The notes beneath the pieces are model-generated. The model worked only from the letters and a program-made list of their open reading frames with translations. It had not been told where the DNA came from and made no database searches. The position numbers and the translations under genes are program-made. A stretch of 64,000 bases of DNA, from the NCBI RefSeq assembly GCF_003696215.1, contig NZ_RFFG01000023.1, positions 39,654-103,653 of the forward strand. Reading direction: 5' to 3'. This DNA comes from Actinomadura harenae. Its GTDB lineage: Bacteria; Actinomycetota; Actinomycetes; Streptosporangiales; Streptosporangiaceae. Shown here piece after piece: positions 46,905 to 55,439 of the stretch (the stretch's first letter is position 1; every line of letters begins with the position of its first letter).

Positions 46905-47031
46905 GTGGCTTAACGCGAGAACGCCTGAGTGGCTTAACGCGAGAACGCCTGAGTGGCTTAACGCGAGAACGCCTGAGTGGCTTAACGCCAGAACGCCTGA
47001 GTGGCTTAAACGCGAGAACGCCTGAGCGGCT
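46897..47031. repeat. Tandem 24-bp repeat array starting in the desaturase stop codon
   Basis: Four 24-bp copies begin at 46897, 46921, 46945 and 46969; the fourth has one substitution. A 25-bp copy (46993-47017) and a partial, diverged copy to about 47031 follow. The first copy includes the final codons Asn-Ala and the TGA of the desaturase gene, so each unit re-creates the same codons and stop. The origin is probably slippage duplication of the gene end. No protein is convincingly encoded on either strand. Confidence 0.9.
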
Positions 47032-47120
47032 GAGCGCCTGGTACCGCCTGAGCGCCTCCCGTCCGAGCCGCGACCCGGTTTCCCAGGAACGACCCTGGCG
47101 GAAGCGGCGTCAAAGGAGGT

Positions 47121-47981
47121 ATGGGGACGCATCGGCGGCTGGGCGATTATCGGTTGCTGAACGAGATCGGGCGCGGGGGGACCGCGGTCGTCCATCTCGC
47201 CTTGGACGCGGCGGGACGCGAGGTCGCGGTCAAGGAGCTGCGGGCGGAGTTCGCGCCCGACGCCGAGGCGCGGCGGAGGCTGGCGCGGGAGATGACCGCC
47301 CAGCGGAGGGTGGACAGCCCGTACGTCGCGCCACTGCTCGGCGGCCGGATCGAGAGCGACCGGCCGCACCTGGCCATGGGCTACGTGCCGGGCACGCCGC
47401 TCGGCGACCTCGTGGACGCGTACGGGCCGCTGCCTCGTGCGCGCGTGCCGAGGTTCGCCCGGACGCTGGCGCTCGCCCTGGCGGCCGTCCACGACGCGGG
47501 GGTGCTGCACCGGGACGTGGCGCCGGGCAACGTGATGGTGCTCGGCGACCGTCCGACGCTGATCGACTTCGGTATCGCGCACGAGCCGGGGGCCGACCAC
47601 GTCCTGTACACGGCGGAGCGCCCGCAGCGCAGGCGGCGCATGGTCGCGGGCACTCCGGCGTACCTGGCGCCCGAGCTGATCGAGGGCGGGAACGCGGGGA
47701 CGGCCTCGGACGTCTTCGCCTGGGGGGCCACGGTCGCGTACGCGGCGACGGGGCGTTCGCCGTTCGGCAAGGGGTCGCTGCACGCGGTGTGCTTCCGCAT
47801 CCTGCGTGGGATGGCCGACCTGGACGGACTCGCCGGTCCGCTGGCCGGTCCGGTCCGCCAGGCGCTCTCGCGCGACCCCGCGGACCGTCCGTCGGCGCGC
47901 TGGCTGGCCGGGGCGCTGGCCGAGTGGGGAGGCGATTTCGCGGTTTCCGCGAACTCCGCGGCCCGCGCGGCCGTCGCATGA
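47121..47981 (+). CDS. Soluble Ser/Thr protein kinase with HRDVAP catalytic loop
   Basis: A 286-residue kinase that is only the catalytic domain, without a membrane segment. It has the I-G-R-G-G-T-A-V-V P-loop, V-A-V-K, H-R-D-V-A-P-G-N, I-D-F-G and Y-L-A-P-E. In the catalytic loop the usual Lys after Asp (HRDLKP) is Ala, which may lower activity. An A-A-A-G-G-A-G-G Shine-Dalgarno abuts the ATG at 47121, which is closer than ideal. It stands in the same direction as the next two kinase-like genes. Confidence 0.86.
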   Translation: MGTHRRLGDYRLLNEIGRGGTAVVHLALDAAGREVAVKELRAEFAPDAEARRRLAREMTAQRRVDSPYVAPLLGGRIESDRPHLAMGYVPGTPLGDLVDAYGPLPRARVPRFARTLALALAAVHDAGVLHRDVAPGNVMVLGDRPTLIDFGIAHEPGADHVLYTAERPQRRRRMVAGTPAYLAPELIEGGNAGTASDVFAWGATVAYAATGRSPFGKGSLHAVCFRILRGMADLDGLAGPLAGPVRQALSRDPADRPSARWLAGALAEWGGDFAVSANSAARAAVA

Positions 47982-48092
47982 TCGTGAGGTTCGGGCCGAG
48001 GGACGGGGAGGGACGCCGGGCATGGCGGAAATCGGACGGCCCGGTGCCGGGCGCGGGCGGGCACGGTCGGCGAAGGTAGGGTTTCGGAAACG

Positions 48093-50141
48093 ATGAAGGG
48101 GGTTGTCACGTCCGGGGACAGCGTCGACCAGTCGATCGGCCATTACCGCGTCCTTGCGACTCTCGGGGAGGGCGGCATGGGGGTCGTCTACCTCGGTGTC
48201 GCTCCCGACGGGCGCGAGGTGGCGATCAAGGTGCTGCGCCCGGCGGTCGCGGGCGACGCCACGGCCCGCCGCCGGCTGGCCCGCGAGACCGACTCCATGC
48301 GCCGCGTGCGCAGCGCCAACGTGGCCGAGATCCTCGACGCGGACGTGACCGCCGAGCGGCCCTACATCGTCACCCAGTACGTCCCGGGCCGGACGCTCGA
48401 GGAGGTCGTCGAGGAGGAGGGGCCGCTCGGCGGGAGCGCCCTGCAGCGCCTCGCGGCCGGCCTCGCCGAGGCCCTGTCGGCGATCCACGACGCGGGGATC
48501 ATCCACCGCGACCTCAAGCCCGCGAACGTCATGCTGATGGACGGCGAGCCGATCGTCATCGACTTCGGCATCGCGCAGGCCGCCGACGCGACCCGCCTGA
48601 CCGCGACCGGCATGGTGATCGGCACGCCCGGCTACCTGGCCCCGGAGATCATCGAGGGCGAGGACGCCGGGCCGCCGTCGGACGTGCACGCCTGGGCGGG
48701 CACCGTGGGCTACGCCGCGACCGGGCGGCCGCCGTTCGGCTCCGGCACCTTCGAGTCGATCTTCTACAAGATCATGCAGGGCCGTCCGGACCTGGACGGC
48801 GTGCCCGAGGCGCTGATGCCGGTGCTGCGCGCCGCGATGGCCCGCAACCCCGCCGAGCGGCCCGAGGCGGCCAGGCTGACCGGCCTGGTCCAGCGGATCA
48901 ACATCGACGCGAAGGCCGCCGACCAGACCCGCGTCGACGACCCGCCCCTCCTCGACGACGCGACCCGGATCGACGACCAGCTCCGCACCCGCCCCGACCA
49001 CGGTGTGCCGCTGGTGCCGCCCTCCCTCGCCGACCCGGAGACCGTGCAGGACGCGCCGTCCCCCTACGAGCCCGAGACGGTGCAGGACGCGGCGAGCCCG
49101 ATGGGCGCGCCCGTCGCCGACCAGGAGACCCTCCGCGACACGCCTCCGCCGATGCCCGCGCCCGTCGCGGTGCAGCAGCCGAAGGACTTCGTCGGGATGC
49201 TGCCGCCGGCCGCGCCCCCGCCCGTCCCGCCGCCCGCGCCGGGCCCGTACGACCGTCCGGCCCGCGCGGGTTATCCGCAGGCGGGGCAGGGGCGTCCGCC
49301 CGCGCGCCCGAACCAGCAGCAGAACTGGCCGCCGCCCGGCGATCTCCGCCGAGGCGAGCAGCCGCCGCAGCCGTACGACCCGTACCGGCAGCAGGTCCAG
49401 CAGCGTCCCGACCAGCGGCCCGGCGGGCACCAGGCGGACCAGCAGCAGCCCGACCAGCAGCGGCGTCCTGAGCGGCAGCGGCCGGAGAAGCCGCGCCCCG
49501 ACCCGCAGGAGAAGCGCGAGCACCCGAAGCCGTACGGCTGGTACCGGGTGCTCAGCCTGCTCGTGCTCGGCGCGCTGGTCGCGTTCGCGAACATCGCTCC
49601 GCTGCTCGCGGTCGCCGTGACGATCGTCGGGGTCCTCATGCTGCGCGCGGGCGACAAGGCCGCGAAGGGCATGGAGGGCCGCCGCACCCGGCGCGGCCCG
49701 CGCTCGGGCGACGCGGTCGGCGCGGCCTTCCGCACGCCGCTGCACTTGCCCGGCGCGGTGATGACGACGGCGCTGCTCTCGGGGCTGGCCGTGTTCGCGG
49801 GGGCGATCGTGCTCGGCGTGTTCATGTTCGCCTACCCGAGCATGTCCGCGTCCAAGGCGGTGGCCTACGCGTCCATGATCGTGATCGGCCTGCTGGCCCT
49901 CGCTCCGGGCAGCGGCGCGCCGCGCCGCCAGCTCGCGCGCGTGTGGGGGGCGCTGCTCCCGCGCGCGGAGGCGGCCCTCGCGGGCGTCCTGGTCCTCGGG
50001 ATCTTCACGGCCGTGCTGGCCGTCCTGTCCCAGAAGCAGCCGCCCGACACGACTCCGCTGGACGGCATGAGCAACAGCCTGAACGACATTCGCGGGCGCG
50101 TGGAGGACCTCCTGCGCGGCCGCATCCCGTTCATCGGCTGA
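48093..50141 (+). CDS. Ser/Thr protein kinase with Pro/Gln-rich linker and polytopic tail
   Basis: A 682-residue Hanks kinase. The complete catalytic set is L-G-E-G-G-M-G-V-V, V-A-I-K, H-R-D-L-K-P-A-N, I-D-F-G and Y-L-A-P-E. Residues about 290-470 are a low-complexity linker: first Asp/Thr-containing P-E-T-V-Q-D-type repeats (possible phospho-acceptors), then Pro/Gln/Arg-rich. The C-terminal 180 residues hold about four membrane helices and a positively charged loop, as in the 43-kb kinase and the 50-kb pseudokinase. ATG at 48093; a terminator hairpin follows. Confidence 0.88.
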   Translation: MKGVVTSGDSVDQSIGHYRVLATLGEGGMGVVYLGVAPDGREVAIKVLRPAVAGDATARRRLARETDSMRRVRSANVAEILDADVTAERPYIVTQYVPGRTLEEVVEEEGPLGGSALQRLAAGLAEALSAIHDAGIIHRDLKPANVMLMDGEPIVIDFGIAQAADATRLTATGMVIGTPGYLAPEIIEGEDAGPPSDVHAWAGTVGYAATGRPPFGSGTFESIFYKIMQGRPDLDGVPEALMPVLRAAMARNPAERPEAARLTGLVQRINIDAKAADQTRVDDPPLLDDATRIDDQLRTRPDHGVPLVPPSLADPETVQDAPSPYEPETVQDAASPMGAPVADQETLRDTPPPMPAPVAVQQPKDFVGMLPPAAPPPVPPPAPGPYDRPARAGYPQAGQGRPPARPNQQQNWPPPGDLRRGEQPPQPYDPYRQQVQQRPDQRPGGHQADQQQPDQQRRPERQRPEKPRPDPQEKREHPKPYGWYRVLSLLVLGALVAFANIAPLLAVAVTIVGVLMLRAGDKAAKGMEGRRTRRGPRSGDAVGAAFRTPLHLPGAVMTTALLSGLAVFAGAIVLGVFMFAYPSMSASKAVAYASMIVIGLLALAPGSGAPRRQLARVWGALLPRAEAALAGVLVLGIFTAVLAVLSQKQPPDTTPLDGMSNSLNDIRGRVEDLLRGRIPFIG

Positions 50142-50144
50142 CCC

Positions 50145-50167
50145 GCCGGGGCCGTGACGGCCCCGGC
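50145..50167 (+). terminator. Stem-loop after the kinase gene
   Basis: 9-bp arms GCCGGGGCC (50145-50153) and complement (50159-50167) with a 5-nt loop, starting 4 bp after the stop. A second near-perfect palindrome lies at 50193-50211. Confidence 0.6.
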
Positions 50168-50319
50168 GCGGACCGCCGAACGGGCGGACGATCGGCCACG
50201 GACCGTGGCCGGGTGAACGCGGGACGCGTCCGGGACCTCCGGCGCCTTCCGCACGGGTGAGAAAACGGTGTGCGCATGAGACGTCGGCGGGGCCCCGCGC
50301 CCGATAGGGTGCCGGGTCC

Positions 50320-51864
50320 ATGAGCGGCGAGACGAGCCACCAGGAGCACATCGGTCCGTACCGGCTGCTGTCCCGGCTGGACTGGCCGTCCGGCGTGGTG
50401 CACCGGGCGGCGGACGCGTCCGGTCGTGACGTGGCGATCCGGATGCTGCCTCCGGGCGCGGACCTGGACGTCGCGCGCATGCGCGCGGTGCTCAGCCCCT
50501 ACGTGGTGGACGTGCTCGACGGCGATCCCGGTGCCCGTCCGCCGTACGTCGTGTCGCGGCTCGTGCCGGGACGTCCGCTGGCCGAGACCGTCGCCGGGGA
50601 CGGCCCGCTCCGCGGCGCCACGCTCCGGTCCCTGGCCGTCGCGCTCGCCAAGGCCGTCGCGGCGATCCACCGCGCCGGGCTCGGGCACGGCTCGCTCGGC
50701 CCGCGCAGCGTCCTGGTCGTGGACGGCGCGCCGGTCGTGGTCGACTTCGGCCTGGTCGCCGACCCCGAGGGTCCGGCGGGGGACGTCCGGGCGTGGGCCG
50801 AGACCGTCCTGTTCGCCGCGACCGGCCGCGAGGGCGCGTCCCTGGAGGCCCCCGGCGTCCCGGACGCCCTGCGCGGCCTCCTGCGCGCCGCCACCACGAT
50901 GGACCTGTCGGCGCGTCCGAACGCGGAGGAGCTGGTCGCCGCCGCGTCCGCGCTGGATCTGGGCCCGGCCCCGGAGGTGCCCGCTCCGGCGCCCTATCCC
51001 GAGGCCCCGGCCACCGGGGGCTTCCCTGCCGTGATGTCCGGGACCGGCGGTTATGCCATGCCCACGCTGGAAGGCACAGGCGGGTTTCCCACCCCCACGC
51101 TGGAGGGCACGGGCGGGTTTCCCATGCCCACGCTGGAGGGCACGGGCGGTTTCGCCGTACCGGCGATGGACACGGGCGGATTCCCGATGCCCGCCCCCAT
51201 CGGCACAGGTGGATTCCCTGGGCCTGCGGCGACGCCCGACGTGGCCACTGCCGCCCCGCCGCGCGCGTACGAGAACGACGCCGCGGTCGGCAGCGGACGG
51301 CATGCGGGAACCGCGGACGTCCATGAGCTCGCCGTCGTGCGCGGTTGGGCGCGCCTGCTCGCCGTGCTGGTGATCGTGATCGCGGGCTGTGTCGCGGTCA
51401 TGATGCCGGTGGTGGGTCTGACGGTGTCCGCGCTGGCGGTCACGTTGCTGCGCCTCACACGCGCACGCGGGGCGTTCGGACGCGTCGAGGCCCTCGGCCG
51501 GACGATCCTGTCCCTGCCCTACGCGGCCGTGTTCGCGGTCGGGGTCCCGCTCATGGTCGTGGGAGTCGCCGCGGTGGGCCTCGAGTTGTCGACCCTCGGC
51601 GCGAGCGCGCTGGGCGCCGGGGCGGGCACGATCGCCCTCTGGACGGCCCCGGGCGCGGGCGGCGCGCGGCGGGCGCTGGAGAGCGCGTTCGAGCCGCTGG
51701 CGTGGCGTCCGGGGACGGTCGCGGTGGCGGGCCTGGTGCTCGGCGTCCTGACGCTCGCGGGGCTGGTCGCGGCGATGTCGTTCACGCCCAGTTTCGCGCC
51801 GCTGTACGGCCTGCAGAGCTCGCTGGAGGCCACGCTCTCCCGGTTCCAGAACTCGCTGCGCTGA
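50320..51864 (+). CDS. Pseudokinase with Gly-Gly-Phe repeat linker and polytopic tail
   Basis: A 514-residue protein with a kinase-like fold but missing key residues. The P-loop glycines are absent (L-D-W-P-S-G-V-V), the V-A-I-K lysine is Arg41, the catalytic H-R-D is H-G-S (123-125) and the metal Asn is Ser130, while D-F-G (142-144) remains. A linker of repeated T-G-G-F-P-x-P-T-L-E-G-like units (about 230-300) leads to about four membrane helices like those of its kinase paralogues. It probably binds a partner kinase instead of phosphorylating. ATG at 50320. Confidence 0.87.
   Translation: MSGETSHQEHIGPYRLLSRLDWPSGVVHRAADASGRDVAIRMLPPGADLDVARMRAVLSPYVVDVLDGDPGARPPYVVSRLVPGRPLAETVAGDGPLRGATLRSLAVALAKAVAAIHRAGLGHGSLGPRSVLVVDGAPVVVDFGLVADPEGPAGDVRAWAETVLFAATGREGASLEAPGVPDALRGLLRAATTMDLSARPNAEELVAAASALDLGPAPEVPAPAPYPEAPATGGFPAVMSGTGGYAMPTLEGTGGFPTPTLEGTGGFPMPTLEGTGGFAVPAMDTGGFPMPAPIGTGGFPGPAATPDVATAAPPRAYENDAAVGSGRHAGTADVHELAVVRGWARLLAVLVIVIAGCVAVMMPVVGLTVSALAVTLLRLTRARGAFGRVEALGRTILSLPYAAVFAVGVPLMVVGVAAVGLELSTLGASALGAGAGTIALWTAPGAGGARRALESAFEPLAWRPGTVAVAGLVLGVLTLAGLVAAMSFTPSFAPLYGLQSSLEATLSRFQNSLR
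51025..51225 (+). repeat. Repeats coding Gly-Gly-Phe units in the pseudokinase linker
   Basis: Imperfect repeats, the clearest being a 33-bp unit used three times around 51058-51150. They encode the T-G-G-F-P-M/T-P-T-L-E-G pattern of the linker between the pseudokinase and membrane domains. Confidence 0.75.
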
Positions 51865-52134
51865 CGTCCGCCCGGACGAAGGCACGGATGGTGTTCTCCT
51901 ACGTGGGGTAGGTCTCACGCGCCGGGTTTCGCACAGCCCCTACTGACCGGTAACATCTGGAACGTACGGTCCAACCGGGGACCCGGGGCCGAAACACGTT
52001 CGGGTCTTTGGCAGGCTGTCAGGTGCGCTGCCGCGAGGCGGCGCACGAGCACGCGTCGACCCGGCCCACGGGAGGCGTCCTTATGTCCGCTTACCCCAGC
52101 GGCCAACTGAGTGCAGGGAGGTCGGCCACCGGCC

Positions 52135-52914
52135 ATGAACATCGTCGTCTGCGTCAAGCAGGTTCCCGACACGGAGAGCCCGCGCAAGCTGAAGTCCGAT
52201 GACAGCACCCTCGACCGCGCTGCGGCGGACGGTGTCATCAACGAGCTCGATGAGTACGCGATCGAAGAGGCGCTGCGCATCAAGGAGGCCCAGGGCGGCG
52301 AGGTGACCGTCCTGACCATGGGTCCCGGCAAGGCGACCGAGTCGATCCGCAAGGCCCTCGCCATGGGCGCCGACAAGGCCGTCCACCTGACGGACGACGC
52401 CCTCGCCGGCTCCGACGCCTTCCAGACCTCCTACGCCATGCAGCAGGTTCTCGGCCGCACCGGCTTCGACCTGGTGATCCTCGGCTCGGAGTCCACCGAC
52501 GCGCGCACCGGCATGCTCGCCGCGATGCTCGCCGAGCGGCTGGGCGTCCCGCAGCTGTCGCTGGCCAACAAGGTCGACATCGACGGTTCGGCGATCAGGA
52601 TCCAGCGCCAGACCGACTACGGGCACGACAAGGTCGAGGCGACCCTGCCGGCCGTGGTCAGCGTCGTCGAGAAGATCAACGAGCCGCGCTACCCGTCCTT
52701 CAAGGGCATCATGGCGGCCAAGAAGAAGCCGGTCGAGACGCTGGGCGTCGCGGACGCGGGCATCGACGCCGGCCAGGTCGGCCTCGCCAACGCCTCGACC
52801 GAGGTCGTGGACTTCGCCGAGGCCCCGGCGCGCGCGCAGGGCCAGATCGTCACCGACGAGGGCGACGGCGGCGTGAAGATCGCCGAGTTCCTCGCCTCGA
52901 AGAAGTTCGTCTGA
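52135..52914 (+). CDS. etfB: Electron transfer flavoprotein subunit beta
   Basis: A 259-residue ETF beta subunit, which with EtfA carries electrons from acyl-CoA dehydrogenases to the quinone pool. The start M-N-I-V-V-C-V-K-Q-V-P-D-T is typical, as are A-L-A-M-G-A-D-K-A and the L-I-L-G-S-E-S-T-D nucleotide-binding part. ATG at 52135 follows a GGGAGG site. etfA begins 22 bp after the stop, so the two form an operon. A GCGA-capped hairpin lies upstream at 52023-52046. Confidence 0.95.
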   Translation: MNIVVCVKQVPDTESPRKLKSDDSTLDRAAADGVINELDEYAIEEALRIKEAQGGEVTVLTMGPGKATESIRKALAMGADKAVHLTDDALAGSDAFQTSYAMQQVLGRTGFDLVILGSESTDARTGMLAAMLAERLGVPQLSLANKVDIDGSAIRIQRQTDYGHDKVEATLPAVVSVVEKINEPRYPSFKGIMAAKKKPVETLGVADAGIDAGQVGLANASTEVVDFAEAPARAQGQIVTDEGDGGVKIAEFLASKKFV

Positions 52915-52936
52915 GCGGGGAAGGGGACCCTAAGCA

Positions 52937-53887
52937 ATGAGTGAGATCCTGGTCCTCGTCGACCACGTCGACGGTGACGTCAAGAAGGTCACCCTTGAAC
53001 TGCTCACGCTCGCCAACCGCCTCGGCGACGCCGCGGCGGTATGGGTGGGCCCGGGCTACGAGGGCGCCAAGGACAAGCTGGCCGAGTTCGGCGCGAAGAA
53101 GGTCTACCAGGCCGCCGACGAGGAGCTGACCTCCTACGTCGTCGCGCCGAAGGCCGCGCTGCTCGCCAAGCTCGTCCAGGACAAGGCCCCGGCCGCGGTG
53201 CTCGTCGCCGCCACCGCCGAGGGCAAGGAGGTCGCGGGCCGCCTCGCGATCAAGATCGGCTCCGGCGCGCTCACCGACGTCGTGGACGTCACCGACGGCT
53301 TCGTCGGCGAGCACTCCATCTTCGGCGGCGGCATCATCGCCCACGCCAAGGTGAGGACCGGCACCCCGGTCATCGCCGTCCGGCCGAACTCCGTCGCGCC
53401 CGAGGCCGCCCCGGCGTCCCCGGCCGAGGAGCAGGTGTCGGTCGAGCTGACCGCCGCCGACAAGGCTGCCAAGGTCGTCGAGAAGGTCGTCGAGGAGAAG
53501 GGCGAGCGCCCCGACCTCACCGAGGCCGCGATCGTGGTCTCCGGTGGCCGCGGCGTCGGCTCCGGCGAGAACTTCTCGATCATCGAGGCGCTGGCCGACA
53601 CCCTCGGCGGAGCGGTCGGCGCGTCCCGCGCCGCGACCGACGCCGGCTGGTACCCGCACCAGTTCCAGGTCGGCCAGACCGGCAAGACGGTGTCGCCGCA
53701 GCTGTACATCGCGATCGGCATCTCCGGCGCGATCCAGCACCGGGCCGGCATGCAGACGTCCAAGACGATCATCGCGATCAACAAGGACGCCGAGGCCCCG
53801 ATCTTCGAGCTGGTCGACTACGGCGTGGTCGGCGACCTGTTCCAGGTCGCCCCGCAGCTGACCGAGGAGATCAGCAAGCGCAAGTAG
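52937..53887 (+). CDS. etfA: Electron transfer flavoprotein subunit alpha
   Basis: A 316-residue ETF alpha subunit that binds FAD in its C-terminal domain. Hallmarks are the V-V-S-G-G-R-G-V-G-S-G-E-N-F segment, G-A-S-R-A-A-T-D-A-G-W, Q-V-G-Q-T-G-K-T-V and Y-I-A-I-G-I-S-G-A-I-Q-H. ATG at 52937 with a purine-rich ribosome site. It closes the etfBA operon and is followed by a strong terminator. Confidence 0.95.
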   Translation: MSEILVLVDHVDGDVKKVTLELLTLANRLGDAAAVWVGPGYEGAKDKLAEFGAKKVYQAADEELTSYVVAPKAALLAKLVQDKAPAAVLVAATAEGKEVAGRLAIKIGSGALTDVVDVTDGFVGEHSIFGGGIIAHAKVRTGTPVIAVRPNSVAPEAAPASPAEEQVSVELTAADKAAKVVEKVVEEKGERPDLTEAAIVVSGGRGVGSGENFSIIEALADTLGGAVGASRAATDAGWYPHQFQVGQTGKTVSPQLYIAIGISGAIQHRAGMQTSKTIIAINKDAEAPIFELVDYGVVGDLFQVAPQLTEEISKRK

Positions 53888-53900
53888 GCGCGTGCGCGTG

Positions 53901-53932
53901 ACGCCCCGGCCGGGTTCGCCCGGCCGGGGCGT
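53901..53932 (+). terminator. etfBA terminator with UUCG loop
   Basis: A perfect 14-bp stem (53901-53914 with 53919-53932) capped by the extra-stable TTCG tetraloop, 14 bp after the etfA stop. It also lies downstream of the broken kinase gene on the other strand and could serve both. Confidence 0.85.
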
Positions 53933-53962
53933 TCGGTGTTCCAGGGCGGGTCCGCGCCCGGC

Positions 53963-55331
53963 TCAGGGCGTGGGCCGCACGGACGTCACCGGATACGGGA
54001 CGGCCGCCATGACCTGCGGTTTCAGGAGACTGGCGACCTCGCCGTACGGGACGTCCGCGCCCCGGTTCCCGCACGCGCCCGAATAGCCGAGCGCGGCGCC
54101 CTGGTAGGACACCCGGATCCCGGACGGGGTGAGCGCGACCGCGACCTCGCCGCTGGTCAGCTGCCTGGCGGTGATGCCGGGCCCGGCGGGCTCGCGGGGG
54201 CACCAGCGATGCCCCGGCAGGTGCGCGAGAACCTTCGGGGACAGCGCGGACGACAGCGCGGGCGACGGCGTCCTGAACAGGTCGACCGGACGCGCGTACG
54301 CCGTCCCGGTGTCGAGGTCGACGGTGACCGCCCGCGCCTGGTCCCAGCCCGTCCCGACCTGCCCCTGGACGTCGACGTCGTACCGGACGCTGAGCAGCTT
54401 CGGCACGCGCAGCAGGATCGTCGGGCGGACCGTCCCGGTGTAGGCGCCCGGCTGCCCGCCGAGGAGGGACCTCACCTCCGTCCAGCGCTGGTCGAGCGGG
54501 GCGCGCAGGGCGGCGTTCAGCGTCGTGTCGACCGCCGGGTCCTTGTGCCCGGAGACGGTCACGACCTGGCCGTCCACCGCCCACGTCCCGCCTGCGGGCA
54601 GCGCCGACCGCGGCTCGCTCAGCGCGGCCAGGCGGATGGCGATCGGGGCGGGCGGCGGGGGCTTCCTCTTGCCGGGATGCGACGTGACGTACACCGCCGC
54701 GCCGCCACCGGCCACGACCACGGCCGCCCCGGCGACGGCCCGCCACGCACTCGACGAACACGCAGGTCGCGGCGTACACGTCGGTCGCGGGGGAGGCGGG
54801 CTCGGCGCGCCACTGCTCGGGCGCCATGTAGACCGGCGTGCCGGACGGCCCGGACGCGCCCGCGTCCACCGCGATCCCGAAGTCGATCAGCTTGCTCAGC
54901 CCGTCCGCGCGGACGACGACGTTCGCGGGCTTGTAGTCGCGGTGCACGATCCCGTTCTCGTGGGCCGCCGCGAGGCCGAGCAGGGACCCCTTGAGCAGCG
55001 CGAGCGCGCCCTCGGGCGGCAGCGCGCCGCGCTCGGCCAGCAGGGCGCGCAGCGACGCGCCGTCCACCGCCTCCATGACGATCGCCACCCCGCCGTCCGC
55101 CTCGACCAGGCCGAACAGCTGCGCGACATACGGGCTGCGGAGGCGGCTCAGCAGCTCGGCCTCCTGCCGGAACGTCTCCCGGAACCGCGCGTCGGCGGTG
55201 TGCCGGGCCGACAGGTACTTGATCGCGGCGGGGCGTCCGGTGCCGTCGTGCCGGGCCAGCACCACCCGCCCCTGCCCGCCCTCGCCCAGGACCTTCAGCT
55301 CGGTGTAGCCGGGTACCCGCCAGGCGTCCAT
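53963..55331 (-). pseudogene. Ser/Thr kinase gene broken by internal deletion and frameshift
   Basis: The 5' part (ATG at 55331, about 195 residues) has an intact N-lobe and catalytic loop: L-G-E-G-G-Q-G-R-V, A-A-I-K, H-R-D-Y-K-P-A-N, I-D-F-G and M-A-P-E. It reads T-D-V-Y-A-A-T-C-V-F-V-E-C and then leaves the family. The next frame continues at the same place with a membrane helix (A-W-R-A-V-A-G-A-A-V-V-V-A-G-G-G) and an extracytoplasmic domain of the DUF3298/RsiV-like type to the stop at 53963. The kinase C-lobe, about 80 residues, is absent at the joint (54736-54748). Read straight, the 5' frame would run to 53871 with a nonsense tail. Confidence 0.75.
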
Positions 55332-55378
55332 GCCCGTCCCCTCGCCGGTGATGATCTGGTCCGAGCGTTTATAGCGAA

Positions 55379-55412
55379 AGAGGGGGATCGCCGGCTCGGA
55401 CGATCCCCCTCT
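55379..55412 (-). terminator. Terminator downstream of the MFS gene
   Basis: A perfect 12-bp stem AGAGGGGGATCG (55379-55390) with its complement (55401-55412), 10-nt loop, between the MFS stop and the start of the broken kinase gene on the same strand. Confidence 0.8.
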
Positions 55413-55439
55413 GACGGGTGGTGCGGCTCAGGCCGCCGC

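Noticed and set aside
46921..47020. Possible CRISPR array
   Set aside because: The 24-bp units are directly joined with no unique spacers, and there are no cas genes.
46897..47031. Repeat protein of Leu-Ser-His-Ser-Gly units on the minus strand
   Set aside because: It exists only within a shadow frame across the tandem repeat, with no start or ribosome site.
45387..50480. A 1697-codon open frame on the minus strand
   Set aside because: It runs antisense through the desaturase, two kinases and the tandem repeat, with His/Arg/Pro-rich composition and no domain. It is a G+C-driven shadow.
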